NCBI GenBank assembly: GCA_036270095.1
Contig: DATBDE010000103.1
Location: forward strand, 1 to 23,412
Length of the DNA: 23,412 bases
Reading direction: 5' to 3'
Source: DATBDE01 sp036270095
GTDB lineage: Bacteria > Actinomycetota > Thermoleophilia > Solirubrobacterales > Solirubrobacteraceae
Below the pieces are notes generated by a model. That model did not search any database and was not told the DNA's origin. It saw only the letters and a list, made by a program, of their open reading frames with translations. Below are positions 1-7,184 of the stretch, in pieces (the stretch's first letter is position 1; each line of letters opens with the position of its first letter). Position numbers and translations under genes: made by a program.

Positions 1-656
1 TCGTGGAGGCAGAGCGACTTGTAGCGCTTGCGCCACTGGTCGCCGGGGCGCGGATGCTTGTCGGCGATAATCGTCGGCACCCCGAGCTGCCGCAGCCGGG
101 CGCCGAGCGCGATCCCGCCTTGGCCCCCGCCGACGACCAGGACCTCGGGCTGCGTCTCGTAGCCCAGCTCCTCGCCCTCGCGCACCCGGCGGTCGAGCCA
201 GGTCTCGCGATCGCGGAAGGCGCCGTGCTCGGTGCCCTTGGGTCGCTCGTCGGCGCGGGGCTCCTCGTGCCCCTTGAGCTCGTAGAGGGCCGTCAGCAGC
301 GTCCACGCCTTGCCGTCGCGCAGGCGAAGGAGGCCGTTGCCGCGCCCGACCTCGGTCTCGAACGCGATCCACGCCTCGATGACGCCCTCGGTCTCGGTCG
401 GCGGCTCGGTCGTGCGAAAGCCGTGCGGGCGGGCGTGCGCGAGCGTCGCGTCGAGCATCGCCCTGATGCCGTCCGGGTTCTCGACCGTCGTCACGTTCCA
501 GGTGAGCGCGACCAGGTCGCGCCAGAAGCTCGTCTCCAGGAACAGCTCGGAGACGGCGGCGGTGTCGCCCTTCTCCAGCGCGCCGTTGAACGCCGCCAAC
601 CACCTCTCGGTCGTCTCCGCGGCGGTCGTTGCGGGACGCTCGTCGATCTGCGTCAT
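1..656 (-). CDS. NTF2/SnoaL-like domain fused to flavin monooxygenase (partial, 3' end outside window)
   Basis: Reverse-strand frame open from ATG at 656 to the window edge (218 codons seen). It lies outside any stop-bounded frame in the window because its stop is beyond position 1. Residues ~1-150 resemble an NTF2/SnoaL-like cone domain (ETTERWLAAFNGALEKGD, later TWTLL-type strands). Residues ~171-200 give a Rossmann FAD-binding motif, VLVVGGGQGGIALGARL, followed by PRPGDQWRKRYKSLCLH, the pattern of class B flavin monooxygenases and related FAD/NAD(P)-dependent oxidoreductases. The family oxygenates or oxidises small organic substrates using NAD(P)H; the substrate cannot be told. The start is supported by a GAGGGAGA ribosome-binding site 6-13 bases upstream. 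It diverges from the methyltransferase at 743. The C-terminal NAD(P) domain is not visible, so the subtype is unknown. Confidence 0.85.
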   Translation of the reverse strand, partial: MTQIDERPATTAAETTERWLAAFNGALEKGDTAAVSELFLETSFWRDLVALTWNVTTVENPDGIRAMLDATLAHARPHGFRTTEPPTETEGVIEAWIAFETEVGRGNGLLRLRDGKAWTLLTALYELKGHEEPRADERPKGTEHGAFRDRETWLDRRVREGEELGYETQPEVLVVGGGQGGIALGARLRQLGVPTIIADKHPRPGDQWRKRYKSLCLH

Positions 657-666
657 GCCGTGTCTC

Positions 667-703
667 CCTCGGTCGGACCCGTCCTCATGATGCCCGACCG
701 AGG
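667..703. promoter_or_regulatory. Perfect 10-bp inverted repeat between divergent genes
   Basis: CCTCGGTCGG at 667-676 is repeated in inverse as CCGACCGAGG at 694-703, with a 17-nt spacer. It sits in the 86-bp gap between the divergent monooxygenase (start 656) and methyltransferase (start 743). In the monooxygenase transcript the downstream arm runs into the Shine-Dalgarno (GAGGGAGA), so an RNA hairpin would partly hide the ribosome-binding site. As DNA it could equally be an operator for a dimeric repressor. The repeat is seen directly; the role is inferred. Confidence 0.55.
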
Positions 704-742
704 CGGGGAAGCCACGCGGAACTCTGACTAGGGTCTCGTCCG

Positions 743-1474
743 GTGGATCCCCCGACCTTCACCGCACACAACATCGAGCTGTCGGACGGCACGCAGACGT
801 TGCCCGGGGCGCCGTTGATCGGCGCGGAGCCGACGTCGGTTTCGTACCTCCGCACGCTGCGCCTCCTGTGCCCGCCGCCGGCTCGGGTCGCCGACCTCGG
901 CTGCCTCGAGGGCGGCTACGCGGTGGCCCTCGCCCGGGCCGGCTACGACGTCCTCGCGATCGAGGGGCAGGAGGGCAACTACGCGACCTGCCGGTGGGTC
1001 GCCGACCGGGTGGCGCTGCCCAACCTGCGCTTCGTGCTGGACGACGTACGCAACCTGCGCCGCCACGGGACGTTCGACGCCGTGCTCTGCGCCGGGCTCC
1101 TCTACCACCTCGACCGGCCGGTTGCCTTCCTCCGCCTGCTCGGTGAGGTCACCCGCACGCTGCTCCTCCTCACGACGCACTACGCCACCGAGGGCGGCCG
1201 CGAGCGGGACGTCTATCCGCTCAGCGCAGAGCTGGTCAAGCACGAGGGCAGGCTCGGCCGCTGGTTCGACGAGCCGCCGAGCGCGTGGAGCGCCGTGGGC
1301 AACCCTCGGTCGTTCTGGCTCGAACGCCGTCATCTCCTGCAGGCCGTCATCGACGCGGGGTTCCCGCTCGTCTTCGAGCAGTTCGACGTCCTCGGCGACG
1401 TCGTCGCCAACCGGGACGACGAGGAGCGGCTCATCTCATGCTTCGTCGGTGTCAAGCCCGGCGAGGCTCCATAG
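743..1474 (+). CDS. Class I SAM-dependent methyltransferase
   Basis: 243 aa, GTG start. Motif I is visible as RVADLGCLEGGYAVALA (~48-64), the acidic end of beta-2 as E74 in VLAIEGQEGN, and the motif II/III area as FDAVLCAGLLYHLDRP (~111-126). These define a Rossmann-fold methyltransferase that binds S-adenosylmethionine. The GLLYHL segment is typical of small-molecule or tRNA-modifying methyltransferases, but no substrate can be assigned. There is no good Shine-Dalgarno. A TAGGGT -10-like hexamer at 729-734 ends 8 nt before the GTG, which would give an essentially leaderless message. No other upstream start fits, because the in-frame region before the GTG has a stop. It diverges from the flavin monooxygenase and is followed 84 bp later by the DUF1326 gene with its own promoter. 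Confidence 0.85.
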   Translation: MDPPTFTAHNIELSDGTQTLPGAPLIGAEPTSVSYLRTLRLLCPPPARVADLGCLEGGYAVALARAGYDVLAIEGQEGNYATCRWVADRVALPNLRFVLDDVRNLRRHGTFDAVLCAGLLYHLDRPVAFLRLLGEVTRTLLLLTTHYATEGGRERDVYPLSAELVKHEGRLGRWFDEPPSAWSAVGNPRSFWLERRHLLQAVIDAGFPLVFEQFDVLGDVVANRDDEERLISCFVGVKPGEAP

Positions 1475-1501
1475 GGCGCTGGGCCCGGATGGCCCCTGCG
1501 G

Positions 1502-1530
1502 TTGACGCGCCCCGCCGCGGGTCCGACAAT
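1502..1530 (+). promoter_or_regulatory. Sigma-70-type promoter for the DUF1326-DUF2182 operon
   Basis: TTGACG (1502-1507), a 17-nt spacer and GACAAT (1525-1530), matching the vegetative consensus at 5/6 and 4/6 positions. The predicted transcription start is near 1537. It is followed by a strong GGAGGAGGA ribosome-binding site (1545-1553) and TTG at 1559, so the elements line up in the expected order. This placement excludes the upstream in-frame ATGs at 1502 and 1529 as starts. Confidence 0.6.
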
Positions 1531-1558
1531 GGACTGCGTCTACCGGAGGAGGAACTCG

Positions 1559-2161
1559 TTGTCTTGGAACCTCACGGGCAGCTACGTCGAGACATGCTCC
1601 TGCGAGCTCATGTGCCCGTGCAACCTGTCGTTCGACCACGGTGCCACCTACGACTTCTGTCGCGTGAGCTTCGTTTTCAACATCCGCGAGGGCGACGTCG
1701 AGGGCACCGACATCGGCGGCCTGAAGGTGGGGATCATCGCCGACACGCCGAAGGTCATGACCGAAGGCAACTGGCGCCTTGGCGTGTTCGTCGACGAAGA
1801 CGCCAGCGATGAGCAGACCGAGAAGCTCGTCCAGGTGTTCAGCGGCCAACTCGGCGGCCCAATGGGCGCGTTGGCGCCGCTCGTGGGCGAGATCCTCGGC
1901 GTCGAACGCGCGCGGATCGACGTCGACGACGACGGCTTGCGGCACAGCGTCCGCATCGGCGACGTGGTCGACTTCGAGATCGAGGACATCGTGCCCTTCG
2001 GAGTGGAGACCGGACAGCCGGTGCGCTTCAACGGCATGTTCCACCCGGTCGGCTCCGACCTCACCATGGCCGAGGCCAAGCGCTCGCGGATCAAGGCGTT
2101 CGGCATCGAGTACGAGGGCAAGACCGGGCTCTCGAAGTCCGAGTTCTCCTGGGCGGCCTGA
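1559..2161 (+). CDS. DUF1326 family protein
   Basis: 200 aa from TTG 1559, close to the usual family length. The start is fixed by GGAGGAGGA 6 nt upstream and gives the family-typical N-terminus, beginning SWNLTGSYVETCSC. A cysteine cluster C13-x-C15-x3-C19-P-C21, with D26, H27 and C34 following, is the hallmark of DUF1326 and suggests a bound metal or redox thiols. Biochemical function is not established for the family. The gene ends 3 bp before the DUF2182 membrane protein, and the two families are often found adjacent, so they probably act together. No signal peptide or membrane segment is visible, so the protein is likely cytoplasmic or on the inner face of the membrane. A longer form starting at ATG 1529 is possible, but it would begin inside the -10 box. 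Confidence 0.85.
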   Translation: MSWNLTGSYVETCSCELMCPCNLSFDHGATYDFCRVSFVFNIREGDVEGTDIGGLKVGIIADTPKVMTEGNWRLGVFVDEDASDEQTEKLVQVFSGQLGGPMGALAPLVGEILGVERARIDVDDDGLRHSVRIGDVVDFEIEDIVPFGVETGQPVRFNGMFHPVGSDLTMAEAKRSRIKAFGIEYEGKTGLSKSEFSWAA

Positions 2162-2164
2162 GCC

Positions 2165-2989
2165 ATGGTCGCCACTGCGCACCAGCGCGTCGGGGGCGGG
2201 GGCCTTGCACCGGCCTTCGCCGCCGTTCGCACCCGGATCGGGCTGGTCGTGCTCCTGGTTGCGGTTGCCGCCGTGGCCTGGTGGTGGACGGTCGACCAGA
2301 TGCAGGGCATGGACGAGGGTCCCTGGACCGACCTCGGGGCCTTCGGCGCGTTCATCGGCGTCTGGGTGGTGATGATGGCCGCGATGATGTTCCCGTCGGT
2401 CGCGCCGACGGTCGCCCTCTACGCGCGCATGAGCCGGCAGGAGTCGCGGCTTGCCCCGCTGGTGTTCACGGCCGGCTACCTGCTCACCTGGGGGGCGGTG
2501 GGCGTGCTCGCGTTCGCGTTCGTGGATGTCATCAACGCGATCGACGGCGACGTGCTGGCCTGGGACAGCGCAGGCCGATGGATCGCCGGCGGGACGCTGC
2601 TCGTCGCCGCCGTCTACGAGCTGACGCCGCTCAAGGACGTCTGCCTAGGAAAGTGCCGCAGCCCGCTCGGCTTCCTGCTCGGGTCGTGGAAGGGCGGCTG
2701 GTCGGGAGCGCTCAGGATGGGGGCGAAGAACGGCGCCTGGTGCGTCGGCTGCTGTTGGGCGCTGATGGCTTCGCTGTTCGCGCTCGGCGTCATGAGCATC
2801 GCGTGGACGGCGTTCGTGGCCGCGCTGATCGCCGTCGAGAAGCTCCTTCCCTGGCGGCGCGTCGCCACCTACGGGACGGCAGCGGTCCTCCTCGCGCTCG
2901 GGCTGTTCGTGCTCATCGCACCGTCCGCGGTACCGGGCCTGACCATCCCGGATACCAGTCCGATGCCGATGGGCCACATGGGCATGTAG
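2165..2989 (+). CDS. DUF2182 family predicted metal-binding integral membrane protein
   Basis: 274 aa with about six or seven hydrophobic segments (near 24-42, 57-76, 98-120, 139-152, 195-224, 234-254). Family landmarks are MMAAMMFPSVAP (70-81), the YELTPLKDVCLGKCRSP stretch (C160, C164) and WCVGCCW (C193, C196, C197). The C-terminal tail is rich in Met and His (PMPMGHMGM), as in soft-metal proteins. COG5486-type proteins carry the label 'predicted metal-binding'; the metal is unproven, and copper is a reasonable guess from the Met/Cys/His pattern. ATG 2165 lies 3 bp after the DUF1326 stop, so the genes are cotranscribed and probably translationally coupled. Pairing with a Cys-cluster DUF1326 protein suggests a membrane/soluble metal-handling pair. 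Confidence 0.88.
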   Translation: MVATAHQRVGGGGLAPAFAAVRTRIGLVVLLVAVAAVAWWWTVDQMQGMDEGPWTDLGAFGAFIGVWVVMMAAMMFPSVAPTVALYARMSRQESRLAPLVFTAGYLLTWGAVGVLAFAFVDVINAIDGDVLAWDSAGRWIAGGTLLVAAVYELTPLKDVCLGKCRSPLGFLLGSWKGGWSGALRMGAKNGAWCVGCCWALMASLFALGVMSIAWTAFVAALIAVEKLLPWRRVATYGTAAVLLALGLFVLIAPSAVPGLTIPDTSPMPMGHMGM

Positions 2990-3009
2990 CCCAATGCGCG
3001 GCCGCTAGC

Positions 3010-3120
3010 TCAACAAGGGACGCACAACCCGAGGTCTTCGACGAACGTGGCCCAGCCGGTGTCCGTGCCGCCCTGGTTGGGGTTGCCGACGACGACCGCG
3101 ATCCGGTGTTCCGTGTACAC
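3010..3120 (-). pseudogene. Possible orphan C-terminal coding fragment
   Basis: In the 177-bp gap between the convergent genes ending at 2989 and 3167, the reverse strand can be read as a protein-like tail: VYTEHRIAVVVGNPNQG, then GGTDTGWATFVEDLGLCVP, ending CPC-stop at 3010. It is in a different frame from the hydroxylase upstream and from the longer spurious frame across this area. It has no convincing start beyond a GTG at 3120. The composition reads like real protein rather than a GC-rich shadow. I do not recognise the family. It may be the 3' remnant of a deleted gene, or a coincidence. Confidence 0.3.
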
Positions 3121-3166
3121 GCGGAACGGCGTCGTGGTGGTCGCGTAGCGGCGCCGCGGCCGCGTT

Positions 3167-4624
3167 CTACCCCGGCACCAGATAGGACGCGAGATGCGCG
3201 TCGATCGCGCTCAGCGCCGGCGCGTCCGCCGACGCGGCGCGGAAGCCGACGATCCCGTCCGGGCGCACGAGCAGCGCGCCGCGCGTGGACGGCCCGGGGA
3301 CGACCTCGACCAGCCCGCTCCAGCGCGCGCGGAACCGTTGCAGCGGCTCGTCGCCCAGCCGCTCCGCCCCGACCAGCAGGTGATGCGCGCGCCCGCCCAG
3401 GCGGCAGCGTCCCGGGTAGCGCGCGCCCGGCTGCGGCCCGTCGCCGTCGACCGCCTCGTAGGAACCGACGAGCGGGCTGCCGGCGTAGGAGACGTCCGCC
3501 ATCGACCGCGCCCGCGCCAGCGCGGCGATCTGCTCGGGCCTCGCCGGCGGCCGCGCCTCGCCCGTGGCCGCCGCGGAGATCGCGGCCCGCGCGAGGCCGT
3601 GGATCCGGTCGGAGACCTCGAGCACGTGCGCGTCCACCGCGCTGCGCTCGACCTCGAAGGTGTCGAGCAGCGACGGCCGCGCCCGCCCGCGCATCGTCAG
3701 CGCGAGCTTCCAGGCCAGGTCGCAGGCATCGAACAGGCCCGAGTTCAGGCCCTCGCCGCCGAACGGGCTGGACAGGTGGCTCTCGTCGCCGAGCAGGAAG
3801 CGCCGCTCGTCGCCCATGCGCGGCACGAGCCGGTTCTGCATGCGGAAGGTCGACGACCACGCGACGTCCTCGATCGCGACCGCGTCGCCCAGCCGCCGCG
3901 CGACCGCCGCGATCAGGTCGGCGTCCTCGCCCGCGGCGACGTCGCCGAGGAACATGACCCACCGACCGCCGGGGACGGGGGCAAAGGTCACGTAGCCCTC
4001 CGGTGACACGCACAGCGCCGACCCGTCGCGCGGCAGGTCGCAGCGCACCCCCACGTCGGCCACCAGCGCCGTCCCCGGGTACGTGGAGCCCTGCAGCCGC
4101 TCGCCCATCGACGCCCGCACCGCGCTGTGCGCGCCGCCGGCGCCGATCACCCGCTCGAACGGCGTCTCCGCGCCGTCGGCGAAGCGCACGAGCACGCCAT
4201 CGTCGCGGCCGACGAGCCCGACCACCTCGACCCCGCGCTCGACCGCACCGCCGAAGCGCGCGAACCGCTCGGCGAGGATGGCCTCCGTGCTCCACTGGGG
4301 CAGGCTGCACTGGAACTCCCACTCGCAGCCGACGCCGGCGAAGGACAATTCGCTGAGCATGCGCAGCGCGGGGTCAAAGACCCGCGCGTAGCCGAGATGC
4401 TCGGAGGACGCGAGCACGGCGTCGACGACGCCGGCCCGGTGCAGGACCTCGAGCGTGGCCGCTTGCAACGACGTCGCGCGCACCTGCCGGTGCGGCACCG
4501 GATCGCGCTCCACCACGCGCACGAGCACGCCGTGGCGGGCCAGCTCGCAGGCGGCGAACAGGCCCGACGGCCCGGCCCCGACCACGAGAACCCGATCGCG
4601 CGCGTCGACCACGCGACCATTCAA
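3167..4624 (-). CDS. FAD-dependent aromatic-type hydroxylase (PheA/TfdB-like monooxygenase)
   Basis: 485 aa. FAD-binding GxGxxG is VLVVGAGPSGLFAACELA (~12-29), with an acidic beta-2 end (VRVVERD, ~35-41). The second FAD motif is FLLGDESHLSSPFGGEGLN (~276-294), matching the GD(A/S)AH...GGxGxN signature of single-component flavin hydroxylases. These enzymes hydroxylate phenols, polyketides or similar rings with NADPH and O2. The usual DG motif (GADGxxSxVR) appears as GAGGAHSAVR (161-170), so the conserved Asp is Gly, which may weaken NADPH or FAD contacts. There is a C-terminal thioredoxin-like tail of about 110 aa, as in PheA/TfdB enzymes. The start is TTG 4624 or GTG 4612; neither has a clear ribosome-binding site. 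It diverges from the acyl-CoA synthetase with only 53 bp between. Confidence 0.87.
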   Translation of the reverse strand: MNGRVVDARDRVLVVGAGPSGLFAACELARHGVLVRVVERDPVPHRQVRATSLQAATLEVLHRAGVVDAVLASSEHLGYARVFDPALRMLSELSFAGVGCEWEFQCSLPQWSTEAILAERFARFGGAVERGVEVVGLVGRDDGVLVRFADGAETPFERVIGAGGAHSAVRASMGERLQGSTYPGTALVADVGVRCDLPRDGSALCVSPEGYVTFAPVPGGRWVMFLGDVAAGEDADLIAAVARRLGDAVAIEDVAWSSTFRMQNRLVPRMGDERRFLLGDESHLSSPFGGEGLNSGLFDACDLAWKLALTMRGRARPSLLDTFEVERSAVDAHVLEVSDRIHGLARAAISAAATGEARPPARPEQIAALARARSMADVSYAGSPLVGSYEAVDGDGPQPGARYPGRCRLGGRAHHLLVGAERLGDEPLQRFRARWSGLVEVVPGPSTRGALLVRPDGIVGFRAASADAPALSAIDAHLASYLVPG

Positions 4625-4677
4625 GCGCGGACGCGGAACACTTAGGGCGCAACGCAGTCGAGGGAAGGGAGCACCCG

Positions 4678-6180
4678 ATGAGCAACCTGGCCGAGATCCT
4701 GGCCACGACCGTCGAGCAGCACGGCGACCAGATCGCCGTCGAGCTCGACGACATCAAGCTCAACTACGCCGTCGTGGATCAGGCGTCCGCGCGCGCCGCC
4801 GGCCTGCTGCGCGCCGCGGGGATCGGCCCGGGCGACCGCGTCGGGATCATGCTCCCCAACGTCCCCTATTTCCCCTTCGTGTTCTTCGGGGCCATGCGCC
4901 TGGGCGCCGTGGTGGTACCGATGAACCCGCTGCTCAAGGAGCGCGAGGTCGCGTTCCACCTCGACAACTCGGGCGCGAGCACGATCATCGCCTGGCACCA
5001 GTTCGAGGAGGCGGCGACGAGCGGCGCCGCCGACGCCAACGCGGAGGTCATGCTCGTCGAGCCGGGGAAGTTCGAGGAACGCCTCGGTGCCGCCGAGCCG
5101 GTGACCGACATCACCGACCGGGCCGACGACGACACCGCGCTGATCCTCTACACGTCGGGGACCACGGGCACGCCGAAGGGCGCCGAGCTCACCCACGGCA
5201 ACCTGCGCGCGGCGGCGGAGATCGCCGTCGACCTGGTCGACGCCGACGAGAGCAGCGTCACCCTCGGCGCGCTGCCGCTGTTCCACGTCTTCGGCCTCAC
5301 CTCGGGGCTGAACAGCGCCGTACAGGCCGGAGGCACGATCACCCTGCTGCCGCGCTTCAGCCCCACCAAGGCCCTCGAGATCGTGCAGCGCGACGGCGTG
5401 ACCACGCTGCTCGGCGTGCCGACGATGTACGCGGCCATGCTGCACGAGGAGGGCGCCGAGGCCTATGACACCTCGGGCCTCGACCTCTGCGTGTCCGGCG
5501 GCGCGGCCATGCCGGTGGAGATCCTGCGCGCGTTCGAGGAGAAGTTCGCGTGCACGATCCTCGAGGGCTACGGCCTGTCCGAGACGTGCGGCATCGCCTC
5601 CTTCAACCGCCCCGACCGCGAGCGCAAGGCGGGCTCCATCGGCATACCCGTGCCCGGAGTGGACATGAAGGTCGTCGACGACGACGGCAACGAGGTGGCG
5701 CAGGGCGAGGTCGGGGAGATCCTCATCCGCGGCCCGGTGGTGATGAAGGGCTACTGGGAGCGGCCCGACGCGACGGCGGAGACGCTCAGCGACGGGTGGA
5801 TGCGCACCGGCGACATGGCCCGGGTCGACGAGGAGGGCTACTTCTTCATCGTCGACCGCAAGAAGGAGATGATCATCCGCGGCGGGTTCAACATCTACCC
5901 GCGCGAGCTCGAGGAGGTCCTCTACGAGCACCCGGCCGTCCGCGAGGCCGCTGTGGTCGGCCTGCCGGACGAGTCGCTGGGCGAGGAGGTCGGTGCCGCG
6001 GTGGCGCTCAAGGTGGGCGAGAGCGTGGAGCCCAGCGAGCTGCGCGCGTACATGAAGGAGCGCGTGGCGGCCTACAAGTACCCGCGCGTGGTCTGGATCG
6101 TCGACGACCTGCCCAAGGGCCCGACCGGCAAGATCCTCAAGCGCGAGGTCGAGATCCCGGCCGAGGTCGAGCAGCGCTGA
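4678..6180 (+). CDS. Acyl-CoA synthetase (AMP-forming, long-chain fatty-acid-CoA ligase type)
   Basis: 500 aa with ATG 4678 preceded by GAGGGAAGGGA. All adenylate-forming landmarks are present: P-loop ILYTSGTTGTPKG (156-168), EGYGLSETCG (296-305), GWMRTGDMARVDEEGY (373-388), the hinge DRKKEMIIRGGFNIYPRE (393-410) and the C-terminal catalytic lysine K485 in GPTGKILKRE. It activates a carboxylic acid with ATP to acyl-AMP and then acyl-CoA in the cytoplasm; chain length is not readable. Length and motifs fit FadD/short FadD13-like enzymes. The next gene overlaps its stop by 4 bp (CTGA) and encodes an acetyltransferase. K485 is the position acetylated in related acyl-CoA synthetases, so post-translational control by its neighbour is plausible. 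Confidence 0.93.
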   Translation: MSNLAEILATTVEQHGDQIAVELDDIKLNYAVVDQASARAAGLLRAAGIGPGDRVGIMLPNVPYFPFVFFGAMRLGAVVVPMNPLLKEREVAFHLDNSGASTIIAWHQFEEAATSGAADANAEVMLVEPGKFEERLGAAEPVTDITDRADDDTALILYTSGTTGTPKGAELTHGNLRAAAEIAVDLVDADESSVTLGALPLFHVFGLTSGLNSAVQAGGTITLLPRFSPTKALEIVQRDGVTTLLGVPTMYAAMLHEEGAEAYDTSGLDLCVSGGAAMPVEILRAFEEKFACTILEGYGLSETCGIASFNRPDRERKAGSIGIPVPGVDMKVVDDDGNEVAQGEVGEILIRGPVVMKGYWERPDATAETLSDGWMRTGDMARVDEEGYFFIVDRKKEMIIRGGFNIYPRELEEVLYEHPAVREAAVVGLPDESLGEEVGAAVALKVGESVEPSELRAYMKERVAAYKYPRVVWIVDDLPKGPTGKILKREVEIPAEVEQR

Positions 6181-7184
6181 AGCGGCCGCGGCGCATCACC
6201 CTGCCCGACGGCGCGGAAGCGACGCTGCGCCCGATCGATGCCTCCGACCGCGAGGCGCTGCGGACGGGGTTCGAGCGCCTGAGCGCGGAGTCGCGCTACC
6301 GGCGGTTCTTCACGCCGATGCCGCGCCTGTCCGAGCGCGACCTCGACTACCTGACGAGGATCGACCACCACGACCACGAGGCGCTGATCGCGCTCGACCG
6401 GCCCGGGGGCGACATCGTGGGCGTCGCCCGGTTCGTGCGCACCGGACCGGAGGAGGCCGAGCCGGCCATCGTGGTCGCGGACGACTGGCAGGGGCGCGGC
6501 CTGGGTCGCGAGCTCATGGGCGCCCTGGCCGACCGGGCGCTCGACGAGGGCGTCCGGCGCTTCCGCGCGCCCGTGCTGGCCGAGAACGACGCGGCGCTGC
6601 GGCTGCTCGGCTCGCTGGGCGAGCACTGGCAGCGCCCCGACGGGAACGAGGTCGAGGTCGCGATCGAGCTCGCGCCCGAGCCCGCCGGGCGGCGCACGCT
6701 CATGCGCCTGCTGCGCGTCGCCGCCGAGGGCGGCCTGGCGCCCGCGGTGAGCCTGCTCGACCGGCTGGGGGTGCGGGCGCGCTACGGGCCGCCCGATCGG
6801 TCGAGCCTGGCCAACACGATCGTGGTCGGCGTCGAGCCGCGCCGCCCCGGCGGCGCCGCGCTGCGCTGCGCCGCCGACCTTGCGCCCGCGCTGGGCTCGA
6901 CCGTGCAGGTCGTGGCCGCCCGGCGCCCGCTGCTCGACAGCGAGCAGGAGGCGCAGGAGGCGCTCGCCGCCGCCGCCGACCGGCTGCGCGAGCGCGGCGT
7001 CGAGGTCGACGTGCACCTGCGCACCCTCGACGCGGCCACCGCGCTGGTCCACGTGGCCGCCGAGCGCAACGCGCGGCTGGTCATCGTCGGCGCCTCCGAC
7101 CCGGACGCGCCGCGCCTGCTGCCCGGCGACGTCCCCGGCGCGGTGGCGCGGCAGGCCCCCTGCGACGTGCTCATCGCCCGGTGA
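6177..7184 (+). CDS. GNAT acetyltransferase fused to universal stress protein (USP) domain
   Basis: 335 aa if it starts at CTG 6177. Residues ~7-165 are a GNAT fold: ITLPDGAEATLRPI at the N-terminus, the SRYRRFFTPMPRLSERDLDYL region seen in Pat/protein acetyltransferases, and an acetyl-CoA loop DDWQGRGLGRELM (102-114). Residues ~212-335 are USP-like: LANTIVVGVEPRR, an AALRCAADLA helix and LVIVGASDPDAPRLLPGDV near the end. The canonical USP ATP motif G-x2-G-x9-G-(S/T) is not preserved (GASD...PGDV), so nucleotide binding may be lost. No ATG, GTG or TTG exists in frame until residue 48, which lies inside the GNAT fold. The CTG overlaps the upstream stop as CTGA, parallel to the GTGA overlap at this gene's own end. 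Likely role: acetylation of proteins, with the coupled acyl-CoA synthetase as the obvious candidate target. Confidence 0.85.
   Translation: MKRPRRITLPDGAEATLRPIDASDREALRTGFERLSAESRYRRFFTPMPRLSERDLDYLTRIDHHDHEALIALDRPGGDIVGVARFVRTGPEEAEPAIVVADDWQGRGLGRELMGALADRALDEGVRRFRAPVLAENDAALRLLGSLGEHWQRPDGNEVEVAIELAPEPAGRRTLMRLLRVAAEGGLAPAVSLLDRLGVRARYGPPDRSSLANTIVVGVEPRRPGGAALRCAADLAPALGSTVQVVAARRPLLDSEQEAQEALAAAADRLRERGVEVDVHLRTLDAATALVHVAAERNARLVIVGASDPDAPRLLPGDVPGAVARQAPCDVLIAR

Noticed and set aside
3..731. Forward open frame at the window start
   Set aside because: The reverse strand encodes a recognisable NTF2-FAD monooxygenase with a ribosome-binding site; the forward frame has no family features.
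1502..1558. Longer N-terminus for the DUF1326 protein from ATG 1502 or 1529
   Set aside because: Both lie within the -35/-10 promoter elements; TTG 1559 has an ideal ribosome-binding site and gives the family-typical N-terminus.
3148..3157. GCGGCGCCGC palindrome as a terminator between convergent genes
   Set aside because: No loop and no T-tract; common by chance in DNA of this composition.
2281..3957. Long forward frame (558 codons) across DUF2182 and antisense of the hydroxylase
   Set aside because: Extreme Arg/Pro/Ala composition and crosses the ends of two well-supported genes on opposite strands.
5550..6176. Upstream extension of the GNAT-USP frame into the acyl-CoA synthetase gene
   Set aside because: The extension is an Arg/Gly-rich shadow of the synthetase; GNAT homology starts right after the synthetase stop.
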